From NCBI GenBank assembly GCA_965194375.1, contig CBDAEL010000002.1: a stretch of DNA of 64,000 nucleotides; one strand, 5' to 3'. The stretch is from Tabrizicola_A aquatica. Its GTDB lineage: Bacteria > Pseudomonadota > Alphaproteobacteria > Rhodobacterales > Rhodobacteraceae. This document shows positions 24,020 to 32,687 of this stretch, one piece after another. How positions within the stretch are numbered: position 1 is the first letter of the stretch; every line of letters starts with the position of its first letter. The notes under the pieces were generated by a model. That model worked only from the letters and a program-made list of their open reading frames with translations. It did no database searches and had not been told where the DNA came from. The translations under genes and the position numbers were made by a program.

Positions 24020-25405
24020 ATGCGCTATATCTCGACAAGGGGCACGGCCCCGGTTTTGACCTTTGGCGAAGCGATGATGACGGGGCTGGCGCGCGATGGC
24101 GGGCTGTATGTGCCCGAGACCGTGCCCGTGATGACCAAGGCCGAGATCACCGCGCTGGCGGGGCTGCCCTATGAAGAGGTGGCCTTCCGGGTGATGAAGC
24201 CCTTCATCGGTGGGTTTTTCGCCGATGATGAGTTCAAGGGTCTGATCGCGGCCGCCTACAAGGGCTTTGGCCACGTCGCCCGCGCGCCCTTGGTGCAGCT
24301 GGGGCCAAACCATTTCCTCTTGGAGCTGTTCCATGGGCCAACCTTGGCGTTCAAGGATTTCGCCATGCAGCTCATCGGGCAGATGATGCAGGCCGCGCTC
24401 GCCAAGACCGGTGAGCGGATCACGATCGTCGGCGCGACCAGCGGCGATACCGGTTCGGCGGCTATGGAGGCCTTCCGGGGGCTGGCGAACGTCGATCTCT
24501 TCATCATGTATCCGCATGGGCGCGTCAGCGATGTGCAGCGCCGCCAGATGACCACGCCCGCCGAGGCCAATGTGCATGCCTTGGCTGTGGATGGGGATTT
24601 TGACGACTGCCAAGCCAATGTGAAGGCGATGTTCAATGACTTTGACTTCCGTGATGGCGTGCGGCTGGCCGGGGTGAACAGCATCAACTGGGCGCGGGTT
24701 CTGGCGCAGGTGGTCTATTACTTCTCATCGGCCGTCAGCCTTGGCGCGCCGCACCGGGCAGTCAGCTTCACCGTGCCGACAGGCAATTTCGGTGACATTT
24801 TTGCGGGCTACATCGCCAAGAAGATGGGCCTGTCGATTGACCAATTGGTGGTGGCGACCAATCAGAATGACATTCTGCACCGCGCCTTGTCGGCGGGGGA
24901 TCACCATACCAATGGGGTCAAACCTTCGATCAGCCCTTCGATGGACATTCAGGTTTCGTCGAACTTTGAACGGGCGCTCTTTGATGCCCATGGCCGCGAC
25001 GGGGCTGCGATTGCGGCGCTGATGGCGCATATGAAATCTGGCGGTTTCACCATCGCACCCGGCGCCTTGCAGATGTTGCAGGGCACCTTTGCTTCGGGTC
25101 GTTGTGATGAGGCGGAAACCTCGGCCACCATCACCAGCGCCTTGCGCGACACGGGCGAGCTTTTGTGCCCCCATTCCGCCATTGGCGTAAAGGTGGCCAA
25201 TGAACATCTGGGCACAACCCCGATGATCACGCTGGCCACCGCGCATCCGGCAAAATTCCCTGATGCTGTGCAGGCTGCCACTGGCATTCGCCCTGCTCTG
25301 CCCGCCCGAATGGCCGATCTCTTTGACCGACCCGAGCGAGTGACACGGGTGAAGAACGATCTGCCTGCCATCCAATCCCTGATCCGCGAAAGGTTGCGCG
25401 CTTGA
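24020..25405 (+). CDS. thrC: Threonine synthase
   Basis: 461 aa, the long (E. coli-like) class. Begins MRYISTRGTAP; PLP-binding lysine in GPTLAFKDFAMQ, phosphate loop ATSGDTGSAA, and SINWARVLAQVVYYF are all typical. It converts O-phosphohomoserine to threonine. GAGGCGAAG is the ribosome site. The TGA overlaps the TTG start of the M16 peptidase gene (TTGA, 25402-25405). Confidence 0.96.
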   Translation: MRYISTRGTAPVLTFGEAMMTGLARDGGLYVPETVPVMTKAEITALAGLPYEEVAFRVMKPFIGGFFADDEFKGLIAAAYKGFGHVARAPLVQLGPNHFLLELFHGPTLAFKDFAMQLIGQMMQAALAKTGERITIVGATSGDTGSAAMEAFRGLANVDLFIMYPHGRVSDVQRRQMTTPAEANVHALAVDGDFDDCQANVKAMFNDFDFRDGVRLAGVNSINWARVLAQVVYYFSSAVSLGAPHRAVSFTVPTGNFGDIFAGYIAKKMGLSIDQLVVATNQNDILHRALSAGDHHTNGVKPSISPSMDIQVSSNFERALFDAHGRDGAAIAALMAHMKSGGFTIAPGALQMLQGTFASGRCDEAETSATITSALRDTGELLCPHSAIGVKVANEHLGTTPMITLATAHPAKFPDAVQAATGIRPALPARMADLFDRPERVTRVKNDLPAIQSLIRERLRA

Positions 25406-26661
25406 CCACTCGTCTGACCACGCTTTCCAATGGGTTCCGCATCGTCACCGAACATATGCCCGGGCTGCAATCGGCCAGTGCCGGGGTTTGGGTCATGGCG
25501 GGGGGGCGGCATGAAACGGCCGCCCAGAACGGCATTGCCCATTTTCTAGAGCATATGGCGTTCAAGGGCACCAAGCGGCGCTCTGCCTTGCAGATTGCCG
25601 AGGAAATTGAGGATGTGGGCGGCTATATCAACGCCTATACTTCGCGCGAGATGACGGCCTATTACGCGCGCATCCTGAAAGATGATGTGGCGCTCGCCTT
25701 GGATGTGATCGGCGATATCGTCCTCAACCCCGCCTTTGATCCCAAGGAAATTGAGGTCGAACGCCATGTGATCTTGCAGGAAATCGGGCAGGCCTTGGAC
25801 ACGCCAGACGACATTATCTTTGACTGGCTGCAAGAGGTGTCCTACCCCGATCAAAGTTTTGGCCGCACCATTCTGGGCCCTGCAGAGCGCGTGGCAAAGT
25901 TCGCCCGCGCCGATTTGCAGACCTTTGTGAAAGACAATTACGGTCCGGCGCAGATGATCCTGTCGGCGGCCGGGGGCGTCGATCATGACGCGATCGTCAA
26001 GCAGGCCGAGGCGATCTTTGGTGGGCTTGTCGCCCGTCCGCAGGTGGCGTTCCAATCCGCCACCTTCAAAGGGGCCGAGCGGCGTGAGTTGAAAGACCTT
26101 GAACAGGTGCATTTCGCCATGGCTTTTGACGCGCCGGGCTATCGCCACCCTGACGTCTATGCTGCGCAGGTCTATTCCATGGTGATGGGCGGCGGCATGT
26201 CCTCTCGCCTGTTCCAGAAGATCCGCGAGGAACGTGGGCTGTGCTATTCGATCTTCGCCCAGTCTGGGGCCTATGAGGATGCGGGGCAGATCACGGTTTA
26301 TGCCGGCACGTCGGCTGAGGAGATCGGGGATCTGTGCCTGATCACGGTTGATGAGATGAAGCGCGCATCCGAAGACATGTCTGACGCCGAGGTCGCCCGC
26401 GCGCGGGCCCAGATCAAAGCGGGCATGCTGATGGGGCTGGAAAGCCCGTCCTCGCGTGCCGAACGCATTGCGCGGCTTTTGGCGATTTATGGCCGGGTGC
26501 CGGATGTGTCGGAATCGGTGGCCAAGATTGATGCGGTGACCACGGCAGATGTGCGCCGCTATGGCGAGGGGCTCTGCTCGGTCGACAATGCCTTGGCACT
26601 TTATGGCCCGGTTGCGGCCGCACCATCGCTGGAGGAGATTCGGCAAAGGCTTGCCGCGTGA
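25402..26661 (+). CDS. M16 family zinc peptidase (mitochondrial-processing-peptidase-like)
   Basis: 419 aa beginning at TTG 25402, coupled to thrC. The inverted zinc motif is HFLEHMAFKG (HxxEH), with the downstream glutamate in EIEVERHVILQEI. The second half has the glycine-rich and Arg-Tyr features of the family (VMGGGMSSRLFQKIREERGLCYSI). Closest in style to the alphaproteobacterial proteins related to the mitochondrial processing peptidase beta subunit. The natural substrate is unknown. The following acetyltransferase starts at the stop codon. Confidence 0.92.
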   Translation: MTTRLTTLSNGFRIVTEHMPGLQSASAGVWVMAGGRHETAAQNGIAHFLEHMAFKGTKRRSALQIAEEIEDVGGYINAYTSREMTAYYARILKDDVALALDVIGDIVLNPAFDPKEIEVERHVILQEIGQALDTPDDIIFDWLQEVSYPDQSFGRTILGPAERVAKFARADLQTFVKDNYGPAQMILSAAGGVDHDAIVKQAEAIFGGLVARPQVAFQSATFKGAERRELKDLEQVHFAMAFDAPGYRHPDVYAAQVYSMVMGGGMSSRLFQKIREERGLCYSIFAQSGAYEDAGQITVYAGTSAEEIGDLCLITVDEMKRASEDMSDAEVARARAQIKAGMLMGLESPSSRAERIARLLAIYGRVPDVSESVAKIDAVTTADVRRYGEGLCSVDNALALYGPVAAAPSLEEIRQRLAA

Positions 26662-27245
26662 TGCTGAAGTTCCGCCGTCGTCCCCGGATCGAGGCCGAGC
26701 GCATGTCGCTGCGGCTTCCCGAACATGGTGATTGGCGGGCTTGGGCGGCACTGCGCGAGGCTTCAGCCAATCATCTGATGCCTTGGGAGCCTGTCTGGGC
26801 GCATGACCACCTGTCGCGCCGGGCGTTTACCAACCGGGTGTATTGGGCGCAGCGTGCGGAAACCCAAGGCACTGCGCTGCCTCTGATGCTGGTGCGGCGT
26901 TCGGACAATCAGCTTTTGGGCGCCATAACGCTGGACAACATTCGCCGTGGCCCGGTGCAAGCGGGCACGCTCGGCTATTGGATCGGCGCGCCCTTTGCCC
27001 GCCAAGGCTATATGCGCGAGGCGATTTTGGCGCTGGTGCATCACGCCTTTGCGGTGATGGACCTGAGCCGCATCGAGGCGGCCTGCCTTCCCGAAAACAC
27101 CCCCTCACGCGGGGTGTTGGAAAAATGCGGCTTCAAATACGAGGGCGTGGCGCAAAGCTATCTGCAAATCAATGGACGCTGGCGCAACCATGTGCTTTAC
27201 GCGAACCTTAGAAATGATCGGCGCGGGCGGACGGATGTAGGCTGA
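26658..27245 (+). CDS. GNAT acetyltransferase (RimJ/RimL-like)
   Basis: 195 aa. Starts with GTG at 26658 (GTGA overlap with the peptidase stop) or the ATG three bases later. GNAT core: LLGAITLDNIRRG, TLGYWIGAPFARQGYMREAI (acetyl-CoA loop, Q-G-Y-M-x-E), and LENTPSRGVLEKCGFKYEGVA-type end. RimJ/RimL proteins acetylate N-termini of ribosomal proteins, but many homologues modify other amines, so the target is uncertain. Confidence 0.85.
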   Translation: MMLKFRRRPRIEAERMSLRLPEHGDWRAWAALREASANHLMPWEPVWAHDHLSRRAFTNRVYWAQRAETQGTALPLMLVRRSDNQLLGAITLDNIRRGPVQAGTLGYWIGAPFARQGYMREAILALVHHAFAVMDLSRIEAACLPENTPSRGVLEKCGFKYEGVAQSYLQINGRWRNHVLYANLRNDRRGRTDVG

Positions 27246-27307
27246 GGGCGCGCGCTCTTGGCGGATATGCCCGGACAGGCCCATGTGGCAGCCGACGGGA
27301 ACTTCTC

Positions 27308-27838
27308 ATGATCAAGGTGCTTCTGCTCAGGGGCGTCAATGTGGCAGGCGCCAATCGGCTGCCCATGCCGGAATTCCGCGCGCTCTTGGAAGAGCTGGGG
27401 CTGCGCGGCGTCGATACCCATCTGCAAAGTGGCAATGCGGTGTTTGACGATCCGGGCGTTGCGGATTTGGAGGCCAAGATGGCCACCGCCATGCGCCAAC
27501 GCTTTGGTTTCGCCCCGGCGCAGATTTATCTGGATGCGGCAACCCATGCAGCGATTGTGGCGGCGTGCCCCTACAAGGCTGAAGCGCTGGCGGATGCAAC
27601 GGCGGTGCATGTGTGGTATCTGGCGGCCCCCGCCAAACCCGACCAGACCGCTCTGCGCGCCGTGGCAACGACCGAGCGCTTTACCCTGACCGACCACGCG
27701 CTTTACCTGCACGCGCCGGGGGGCATCGGCCGATCAGCGCTTGTCGACCGTCTGGAGCGTGCCTTGGGCGTGCCCTGCACGGCGCGCAACTGGCGGTCTG
27801 TGCAGGCGATTGCCGCCTTGTTGAAGGCTGCGGCCTGA
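27308..27838 (+). CDS. DUF1697 family protein
   Basis: 176 aa. DUF1697 landmarks: the opening KVLLLRGVNVAGANRLPMPEFRALL (here split by alignment), THLQSGNAVFDDPG, and the C-terminal TARNWRSVQAIAALL. Function unknown; members are soluble and widespread. It stands alone after the acetyltransferase and is followed by a strong double hairpin. Confidence 0.85.
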   Translation: MIKVLLLRGVNVAGANRLPMPEFRALLEELGLRGVDTHLQSGNAVFDDPGVADLEAKMATAMRQRFGFAPAQIYLDAATHAAIVAACPYKAEALADATAVHVWYLAAPAKPDQTALRAVATTERFTLTDHALYLHAPGGIGRSALVDRLERALGVPCTARNWRSVQAIAALLKAAA

Positions 27839-27854
27839 CGGATCAAAGTAAGAG

Positions 27855-27926
27855 GGGGGTTTCACACCCCCGCGCGGGCCTAAGAAGGCCCGCGCCCCCC
27901 CGTGGAGTATTTTTACCAAGATGAAG
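27855..27926 (+). terminator. Double hairpin plus GAGTATTT motif after DUF1697 gene
   Basis: Hairpin 1: GGGGGT-TTCAC-ACCCCC (27855-27871). Hairpin 2: GCGCGGGCCT-AAGA-AGGCCCGCGC (27872-27895), a perfect ten-pair stem. Both are followed by GAGTATTTTTACCAAGATGAAG (27905-27926), closely matching the minus-strand arm at 18176-18153. Same architecture as the tex/tldD element, so likely a shared class of 3'-end signal. Confidence 0.6.
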
Positions 27927-27969
27927 CCAAATTTGATGTAAACTTTCTGCATCTGTGCGGGAGGTGGTC

Positions 27970-28776
27970 ATGCTGCGGTTGGCGATATTTGTGTTCTTGG
28001 TCCATGCCGGCGTGGCCTTGGCCGAAGGTCGCCGCGATTCGGCCTGTCTGGCGATGTCAGAGGGTGAGGCGCGGGTGATCCCTGCGGCCTTTGGCGCGCC
28101 GTTGGAGGCCGAGACGGTTCGGATCCGGTTTTTGGGCCATGCGTCCTTTGCACTGGAGACAGCGGGCGGCACGCTCGCGGTGACGGATTATACCGGCTAT
28201 ATCGGCAATCCGGATGTAGTGCCCGATGTGGTCACGATGAACATCGCCCATGACACCCATTTCACCGACGCGCCCGATCCACGGATCCCCTTGGTCTTGC
28301 GCGGTTGGGGGGATATTGGCCAGCCCGCACAGATCGACGAGGAGTTGGGCGATCTGCGGGTGCGCAACGTGACCTCGGATCTGCGCGGGCCCTTTGGCGA
28401 GGGCGGGCGCAAGGACGGCAATTCGATCTTTATCTTCGAGGCCGCGGGGCTCTGCATCGGGCATTTGGGGCATTTGCATCAGGTTCTGTCGGATGCCCAG
28501 CACGCGGCCATTGGCCGGTTGGATGTGGTGATGGTGCCGGTGGATGGTGGCTTTACTATGGACCCTGACAGCATGGCCAAGGTGGTCACGCGCTTTCGCG
28601 CCCGGTTGGTCTTGCCGATGCATTGGTTTTCCGCCGATGGGCTGGTGTCCTTTATCAAGCGCATGCAGCCTGCCTTTGAGGTGGAGATTGTCAGCGGGCC
28701 AGAGGTGGAGGTCTCGCTTGAAAGCCTACCGCGACGGCCGACGATCCTGGTGCTGGAGCCCGCGCTGATCCCGTGA
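27970..28776 (+). CDS. Exported MBL-fold (metallo-beta-lactamase-like) hydrolase
   Basis: 268 aa from the ATG at 27970, with GGGAGG upstream; a signal peptide (LRLAIFVFLVHAGVALAEG) precedes the domain. It resembles the UlaG-type branch: FLGHASFALE, an AHDTHF metal segment, GHLGHLH, and LPMHWF near the end; the classical HxHxDH is not present. So metal binding is likely but atypical, and the substrate is unknown. Its stop lies next to the FAD-oxidase gene. Confidence 0.75.
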   Translation: MLRLAIFVFLVHAGVALAEGRRDSACLAMSEGEARVIPAAFGAPLEAETVRIRFLGHASFALETAGGTLAVTDYTGYIGNPDVVPDVVTMNIAHDTHFTDAPDPRIPLVLRGWGDIGQPAQIDEELGDLRVRNVTSDLRGPFGEGGRKDGNSIFIFEAAGLCIGHLGHLHQVLSDAQHAAIGRLDVVMVPVDGGFTMDPDSMAKVVTRFRARLVLPMHWFSADGLVSFIKRMQPAFEVEIVSGPEVEVSLESLPRRPTILVLEPALIP

Positions 28777-28829
28777 CGGGGTTTATTCCGGCCTGCCTGC
28801 AGGTTAGGAAGGCTGCAGAGGTGCCCGCC

Positions 28830-30242
28830 ATGTTGAACCCCGCTGATCCTGTCTTTCTGGCTGATCTGGCCGCGCAAGTGCCGGAAGGCTGTTTGCGCCA
28901 ACCCGAACCGCGCGATCTGGAAGAGCCGCGCGGGCGATGGCAGGGCATGGCAGGGGCGGTGGCACGGCCCCGCAGCACGGCGGAAGTGGCTGAGATCGTG
29001 CGTATCTGTGCCGCAGCACGTGTCGGCATTGTGCCGATGGGCGGCGGCACGGGGCTTGTGGGCGGACAGATCATGGAGCGGGGGACAGTGCCCCTGATCT
29101 TATCGCTGGAACGGATGGCGGCGCTGCGCGCGGCCTATCCGTCTGAGAATGCTTTGGTCGTGGAGGCCGGGATGGTGGTGGCCACTGCCCAAGCGGAGGC
29201 TGAGAAGATTGACCGGCTGTTTCCCTTGTCGCTGGCCTCGGAAGGCTCGGCGCGGGTGGGGGGGGTGTTGGCCACCAATGCCGGTGGGGTGAACGTGCTG
29301 CGCTATGGCAATGCGCGCGATCTGTGTCTGGGGATCGAGGCGGTTTTACCCGATGGAAGCGTGCTGCACGGGCTGAAGCGGCTGCGCAAGGACAACACCG
29401 GCTATGACCTGCGGCATCTGCTCATTGGGGCGGAAGGGACGCTGGGCATTATCACCGCCGCCGCCTTGCGGCTGTTTCCGCGCCCAGCCAGCGAGGCTAC
29501 CGCGCTTTTGGCGGTGCCGTCTCCTGAAGGTGCGTTGAAGCTGTTGGCGATGGCCGAGGCCCGCGCTTCGGGGATGATTTCGGCCTTTGAGATCATTCAT
29601 CGGCAGGGGCTGGAGTTTTTGGCCGAGCATATGCCCGAGGTGGGGGTGCCGTTGCAGCCCTTGCCCGAATGGTCGGTTCTGGTGGAGTTGGGCCTGCCTG
29701 CGGGGTTTGAAAATGCCGAGGCGCTGATGGCGGGGCTGTTGGACGAGGCGATGACGGCGGGGCTGGTGGGCGATGGGGTTGTGGCCCATTCGGCCGCGCA
29801 GGCCGCCGGGCTGTGGCGCATTCGTGAAAGCCTGCCTTGGGCCAATCGCAAGGTGGGGGCGGTGTCGAACCACGACATCTCGTTGCCCTTGTCGGAAGTG
29901 CCGGTCTTTATTCCGCGTGCGACCAAGGCGCTGGCGGCACTGGGCGATTTCCGGATCAACTGCTTTGGCCATCTGGGCGACGGCAACCTGCATTTCAACG
30001 TCTTTCCCGCGCGGGGGCGGATGAAAGAAGAGTATCAGGCCCTGCGCGGTCCAATCAAAGAAACGGTGCACGATCTGGTCAATGAGATGGGCGGGTCGGT
30101 GTCGGCCGAGCATGGGATTGGGCGGCTGAAGGTTGCGGATTTGCAGCGCTATGGCGATCCGGCCAAGCTGGCCGCGATGCGGGCGATCAAGGCGGCGCTT
30201 GATCCGGCGGGCATCATGAACCCCGGCGCGGTGTTGGGCTGA
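28830..30242 (+). CDS. FAD-binding oxidase (2-hydroxy-acid dehydrogenase type, GlcD/D2HGDH family)
   Basis: 470 aa from the ATG at 28830. PCMH-type FAD domain (GIVPMGGGTGLVGGQ, SEGSARVGGVLATNAGGVNVLRYG, LRKDNTGYDLRHLLIGAEGTLGI) and a C-terminal oxidase cap with NCFGHLGDGNLHFNV and VSAEHGIGRLK. Family members oxidise D-lactate, glycolate or D-2-hydroxyglutarate, passing electrons to quinone or ETF. A similar gene at 37692-39119 shares all these motifs, so the two may have split substrates. A GTG start at 28773 overlapping the upstream stop is possible but lacks a ribosome site. Confidence 0.85.
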   Translation: MLNPADPVFLADLAAQVPEGCLRQPEPRDLEEPRGRWQGMAGAVARPRSTAEVAEIVRICAAARVGIVPMGGGTGLVGGQIMERGTVPLILSLERMAALRAAYPSENALVVEAGMVVATAQAEAEKIDRLFPLSLASEGSARVGGVLATNAGGVNVLRYGNARDLCLGIEAVLPDGSVLHGLKRLRKDNTGYDLRHLLIGAEGTLGIITAAALRLFPRPASEATALLAVPSPEGALKLLAMAEARASGMISAFEIIHRQGLEFLAEHMPEVGVPLQPLPEWSVLVELGLPAGFENAEALMAGLLDEAMTAGLVGDGVVAHSAAQAAGLWRIRESLPWANRKVGAVSNHDISLPLSEVPVFIPRATKALAALGDFRINCFGHLGDGNLHFNVFPARGRMKEEYQALRGPIKETVHDLVNEMGGSVSAEHGIGRLKVADLQRYGDPAKLAAMRAIKAALDPAGIMNPGAVLG

Positions 30243-30250
30243 AACGATCA

Positions 30251-30276
30251 GCCCCGCCGGTTCGGGACCGACGGGG
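30251..30276 (+). terminator. Strong hairpin after the FAD oxidase gene
   Basis: GCCCCGCCGGT-TCGGG-ACCGACGGGGC: ten pairs with one C/A mismatch in the stem, 8 bp after the stop codon. Followed by CTTGGGG rather than a T-run. Can also serve the convergent DUF2478 gene. Confidence 0.55.
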
Positions 30277-30368
30277 CCTTGGGGTGTGGTTGGGTACGTG
30301 TTTTGCAAGCAGAACCCAGTCCACAAACGTGGACAGCCAAGGCTTAGGCCGATTCGCTGAAGATTGGG

Positions 30369-30878
30369 TTAACGCTGTTTGGCCGCCGCTGTGGTGGCCC
30401 AAGTCGCAACGGCGTCCGGATCGGCGGGCAGGGCCGTGGCCATGCCGTCGCAAAACCCAAGAAGGTCGGGCAGGTTCAGTGCGTTGACCCCGACCAGCAC
30501 CGCCATGTCGCGCGCGAGCGCCTCGGCGATCAGGGGAACATAGCCACGGCCCTGCGCCTCAAGCTTGCCGAATTTGTTGACCACCAGCACCTCGGCCCCG
30601 GTCATGCGGTCGGCCACCTCGACCACCGCCTCTTCCAACGCGCCGCTGTCCAGACGGCAGCCCCGCGCGGCCTCACCCCGGTCTTGATTGATGCGGAACA
30701 CCGGGCCATTGGGCAGCACCGTCAGTTCCATATCGCACAGGCTGCGGTCGGCGCGCGGCACATCGATTTGCACGGTGCCCGAAAGCCGCAGGCCGGTGGC
30801 GCGCAGGCGCGCGACCGTCTCGGCGATCAGCGCATCGGTTGCGCCGCGACCGGGCAAGGTGACATAGGCGATGGGCAT
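30369..30878 (-). CDS. DUF2478 domain-containing protein
   Basis: 169 aa. Typical phrases: RINQDRGEAARGCRLDSGALEEAV, VLVVNKFGKLEAQGRGYVPLIAEAL and VLVGVNALNLPDLLGFCDG. The DUF2478 family is often linked to molybdenum transport or cofactor genes and has a nucleotide-binding-like fold, but activity is unproven. Here it stands alone, 57 bp from the P450 gene and transcribed in the same direction, so both may form a unit with the P450 first. Confidence 0.8.
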   Translation of the reverse strand: MPIAYVTLPGRGATDALIAETVARLRATGLRLSGTVQIDVPRADRSLCDMELTVLPNGPVFRINQDRGEAARGCRLDSGALEEAVVEVADRMTGAEVLVVNKFGKLEAQGRGYVPLIAEALARDMAVLVGVNALNLPDLLGFCDGMATALPADPDAVATWATTAAAKQR

Positions 30879-30935
30879 GGGCGTCCTGTGGCAAGGTCCG
30901 GCGCAGTTATGCCGGGTTTGCGCGCCCCTGCAAGG

Positions 30936-32108
30936 CTAGAGTGCCACGCGGCAATGGGTGGGGGCACGAAACTCCCAGCCGCGAAACTCGGGCGGGTCGT
31001 CTGCGAAGGTCAGATGCGGGTAGGCGTCCAAGAGCACGCGCATCGCAACGTCGATCTGGGCCTTGGCGAACCACTTTCCGGCGCAGAAATGCGCGCCTTG
31101 GCCAAAGGACATATGGGCCTTTTGCGGGCGGAAGATGTCGAAGGCATCGGCGTTGTCCCAGCGCGTCTCATCCCGGTTGGCCGAAGCGAAGATGCAAGAC
31201 ACCGGGGTGCCTTCGGGCACGTCTATCCCGTTTACCTCTGTGTCACGCGTGGCGGTGCGCATCATGGTGCCGATGGGCGCAATCCAGCGCAGCGCCTCGT
31301 CAATTGCCTGAGGCAACAGGCCATTCACGTCAGCACGCAGTGCGGCGAATTGGTCTGGGTGCTGCATCAGGCCGACAAGCAGGTTCGCCGCGCCGTGCCC
31401 CGGTTCCTGCATGCCGCCCAGCAGCGTGATCTTGACCGAGGGCAGGATCATCTCTGGCGCGCGGGTCTGACCCGGCTCCATCCCCGAATGCAGCATATGC
31501 GACAGCGGGGAGTTGTCGGGCGTTTTGGCCAGCCGTTCCAAAAGCGGCAGGGCGATGCCCTCAATCTCGGCCACCACCTCGCGGCAGATCGCATCGCGGG
31601 CCGGGTCGCGTTCAAAGTTGATCGCACCTTGGCTCAGCCCATGAAACCAGCGGCGCAGGGTGGGGGTGTCCACCTCGGTAAAGCCAAAAGACCGCGCAAG
31701 GGCGAGCGCGGAGATCGGCTCAAAATACTCGGTCAGAAGATCATTCGATCCCGAGGCGCGAAAGGCAGCAAGCTGAGCCTCGGCGATGGGGCGCACGAGG
31801 CTATCGATGTAATCCGCCACGCGGCGCGGGCGGTAATGCGGCTCAATCCCGCCGCGCAGGGCGGCATGGGTTGGGCCTTCAGAAGTCAGCACATTTGGAC
31901 GGCCAAAGGCGGCGTTGACCGGGGCCTCATCTGAAACGGCGGTGAAATCGGGGTGACGGGCGATCAGCTCGACATCAGCCCAGCGGGTGGCAAACCAGCA
32001 ATTGGCCGCAGGCACTGGTGCAATCGGGTCCGTGGCGCGCAGGCGTGCGTAATGCGGGAAGGGATCGGCGTCGAGATCCTCAATCGTGATGGTTTCCGAA
32101 TAGCGCAT
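30936..32108 (-). CDS. Cytochrome P450 with non-canonical I-helix
   Basis: 390 aa from the ATG at 32108, which has GGAGGGG 4 bp upstream (the ATG at 32129 has none). The heme loop MSFGQGAHFCAGKWFAK (FGxGxHxCxG) and the K-helix EALR (ExxR) are intact. The oxygen-activating I-helix, usually (A/G)Gx(D/E)T, reads LLGGMQEPGHGAAN: the acid-alcohol pair is replaced by Gln-Glu-Pro. No ferredoxin or reductase partner gene lies nearby. Substrate unknown. Soluble bacterial class I-type length. Confidence 0.9.
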   Translation of the reverse strand: MRYSETITIEDLDADPFPHYARLRATDPIAPVPAANCWFATRWADVELIARHPDFTAVSDEAPVNAAFGRPNVLTSEGPTHAALRGGIEPHYRPRRVADYIDSLVRPIAEAQLAAFRASGSNDLLTEYFEPISALALARSFGFTEVDTPTLRRWFHGLSQGAINFERDPARDAICREVVAEIEGIALPLLERLAKTPDNSPLSHMLHSGMEPGQTRAPEMILPSVKITLLGGMQEPGHGAANLLVGLMQHPDQFAALRADVNGLLPQAIDEALRWIAPIGTMMRTATRDTEVNGIDVPEGTPVSCIFASANRDETRWDNADAFDIFRPQKAHMSFGQGAHFCAGKWFAKAQIDVAMRVLLDAYPHLTFADDPPEFRGWEFRAPTHCRVAL

Positions 32109-32213
32109 GGGGCCCCTCCGCTTTGGCATATTCCTTCACAGGTGAAGCAATCTGGCAAGGGGGGCGCTGTTCAGCCTGCTGGGCCAAGATTGACCAGGTC
32201 GGTCGCGGGTAGG

Positions 32214-32687
32214 TCAGTCGTGGGTGGGCGCTTTGCCCGACACAGCGCGATAGGGCCGGGTGGTGTCGCGCAGGCTGATCTCGAGCGCCTCCACCTCAAG
32301 TTCAATCGCCCCATCCCCGGCCAGAGTCAGGGTCAGGCGCCCGGGCCCTTCGGCGGGACCGGAGTAGGTCAGGGCCAGCAGCGACAAGATGGTGTCCGTC
32401 TGCCCCCGATCAATGCCCGAGCTGCGCACCGCCGTCACGGTTTCCACCGCCAAAAGGGCCTGCACCCGCTCATAAGCGCGGCGTTCCCGTTCCGCTGCCT
32501 CGCGGTCCTCCCAGCGAAAGCGGTTCAGAAGAATCGCAAAGCGGCGGCGCGGGCGGGCATAGGTCATTTCCGTGATGGGAAAGACCGCATCCTGCACAAG
32601 GGCGGCCAGCACCGGCAGATCATCCGGCGCAAGCGCCATCAGCCGCAGCGGGGCCTCGTCGCCATCTTCGAACCGGGCGTCGGTCAT
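32214..32687 (-). CDS. DUF2948 family protein
   Basis: 157 aa. Starts MTDARFEDGDEAPLRLMALAPDDLPVLAALVQD-like (alternating acidic), contains RRFAILLNRFRWED, and ends with an EVEALEISLRDTTRPYRA strand segment, as in DUF2948. The gene follows murA with an ATGA overlap (32684-32687), an association common in Rhodobacterales and rhizobia. Function unknown; the coupling suggests a role linked to murein synthesis or simply shared expression. Confidence 0.85.
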   Translation of the reverse strand: MTDARFEDGDEAPLRLMALAPDDLPVLAALVQDAVFPITEMTYARPRRRFAILLNRFRWEDREAAERERRAYERVQALLAVETVTAVRSSGIDRGQTDTILSLLALTYSGPAEGPGRLTLTLAGDGAIELEVEALEISLRDTTRPYRAVSGKAPTHD

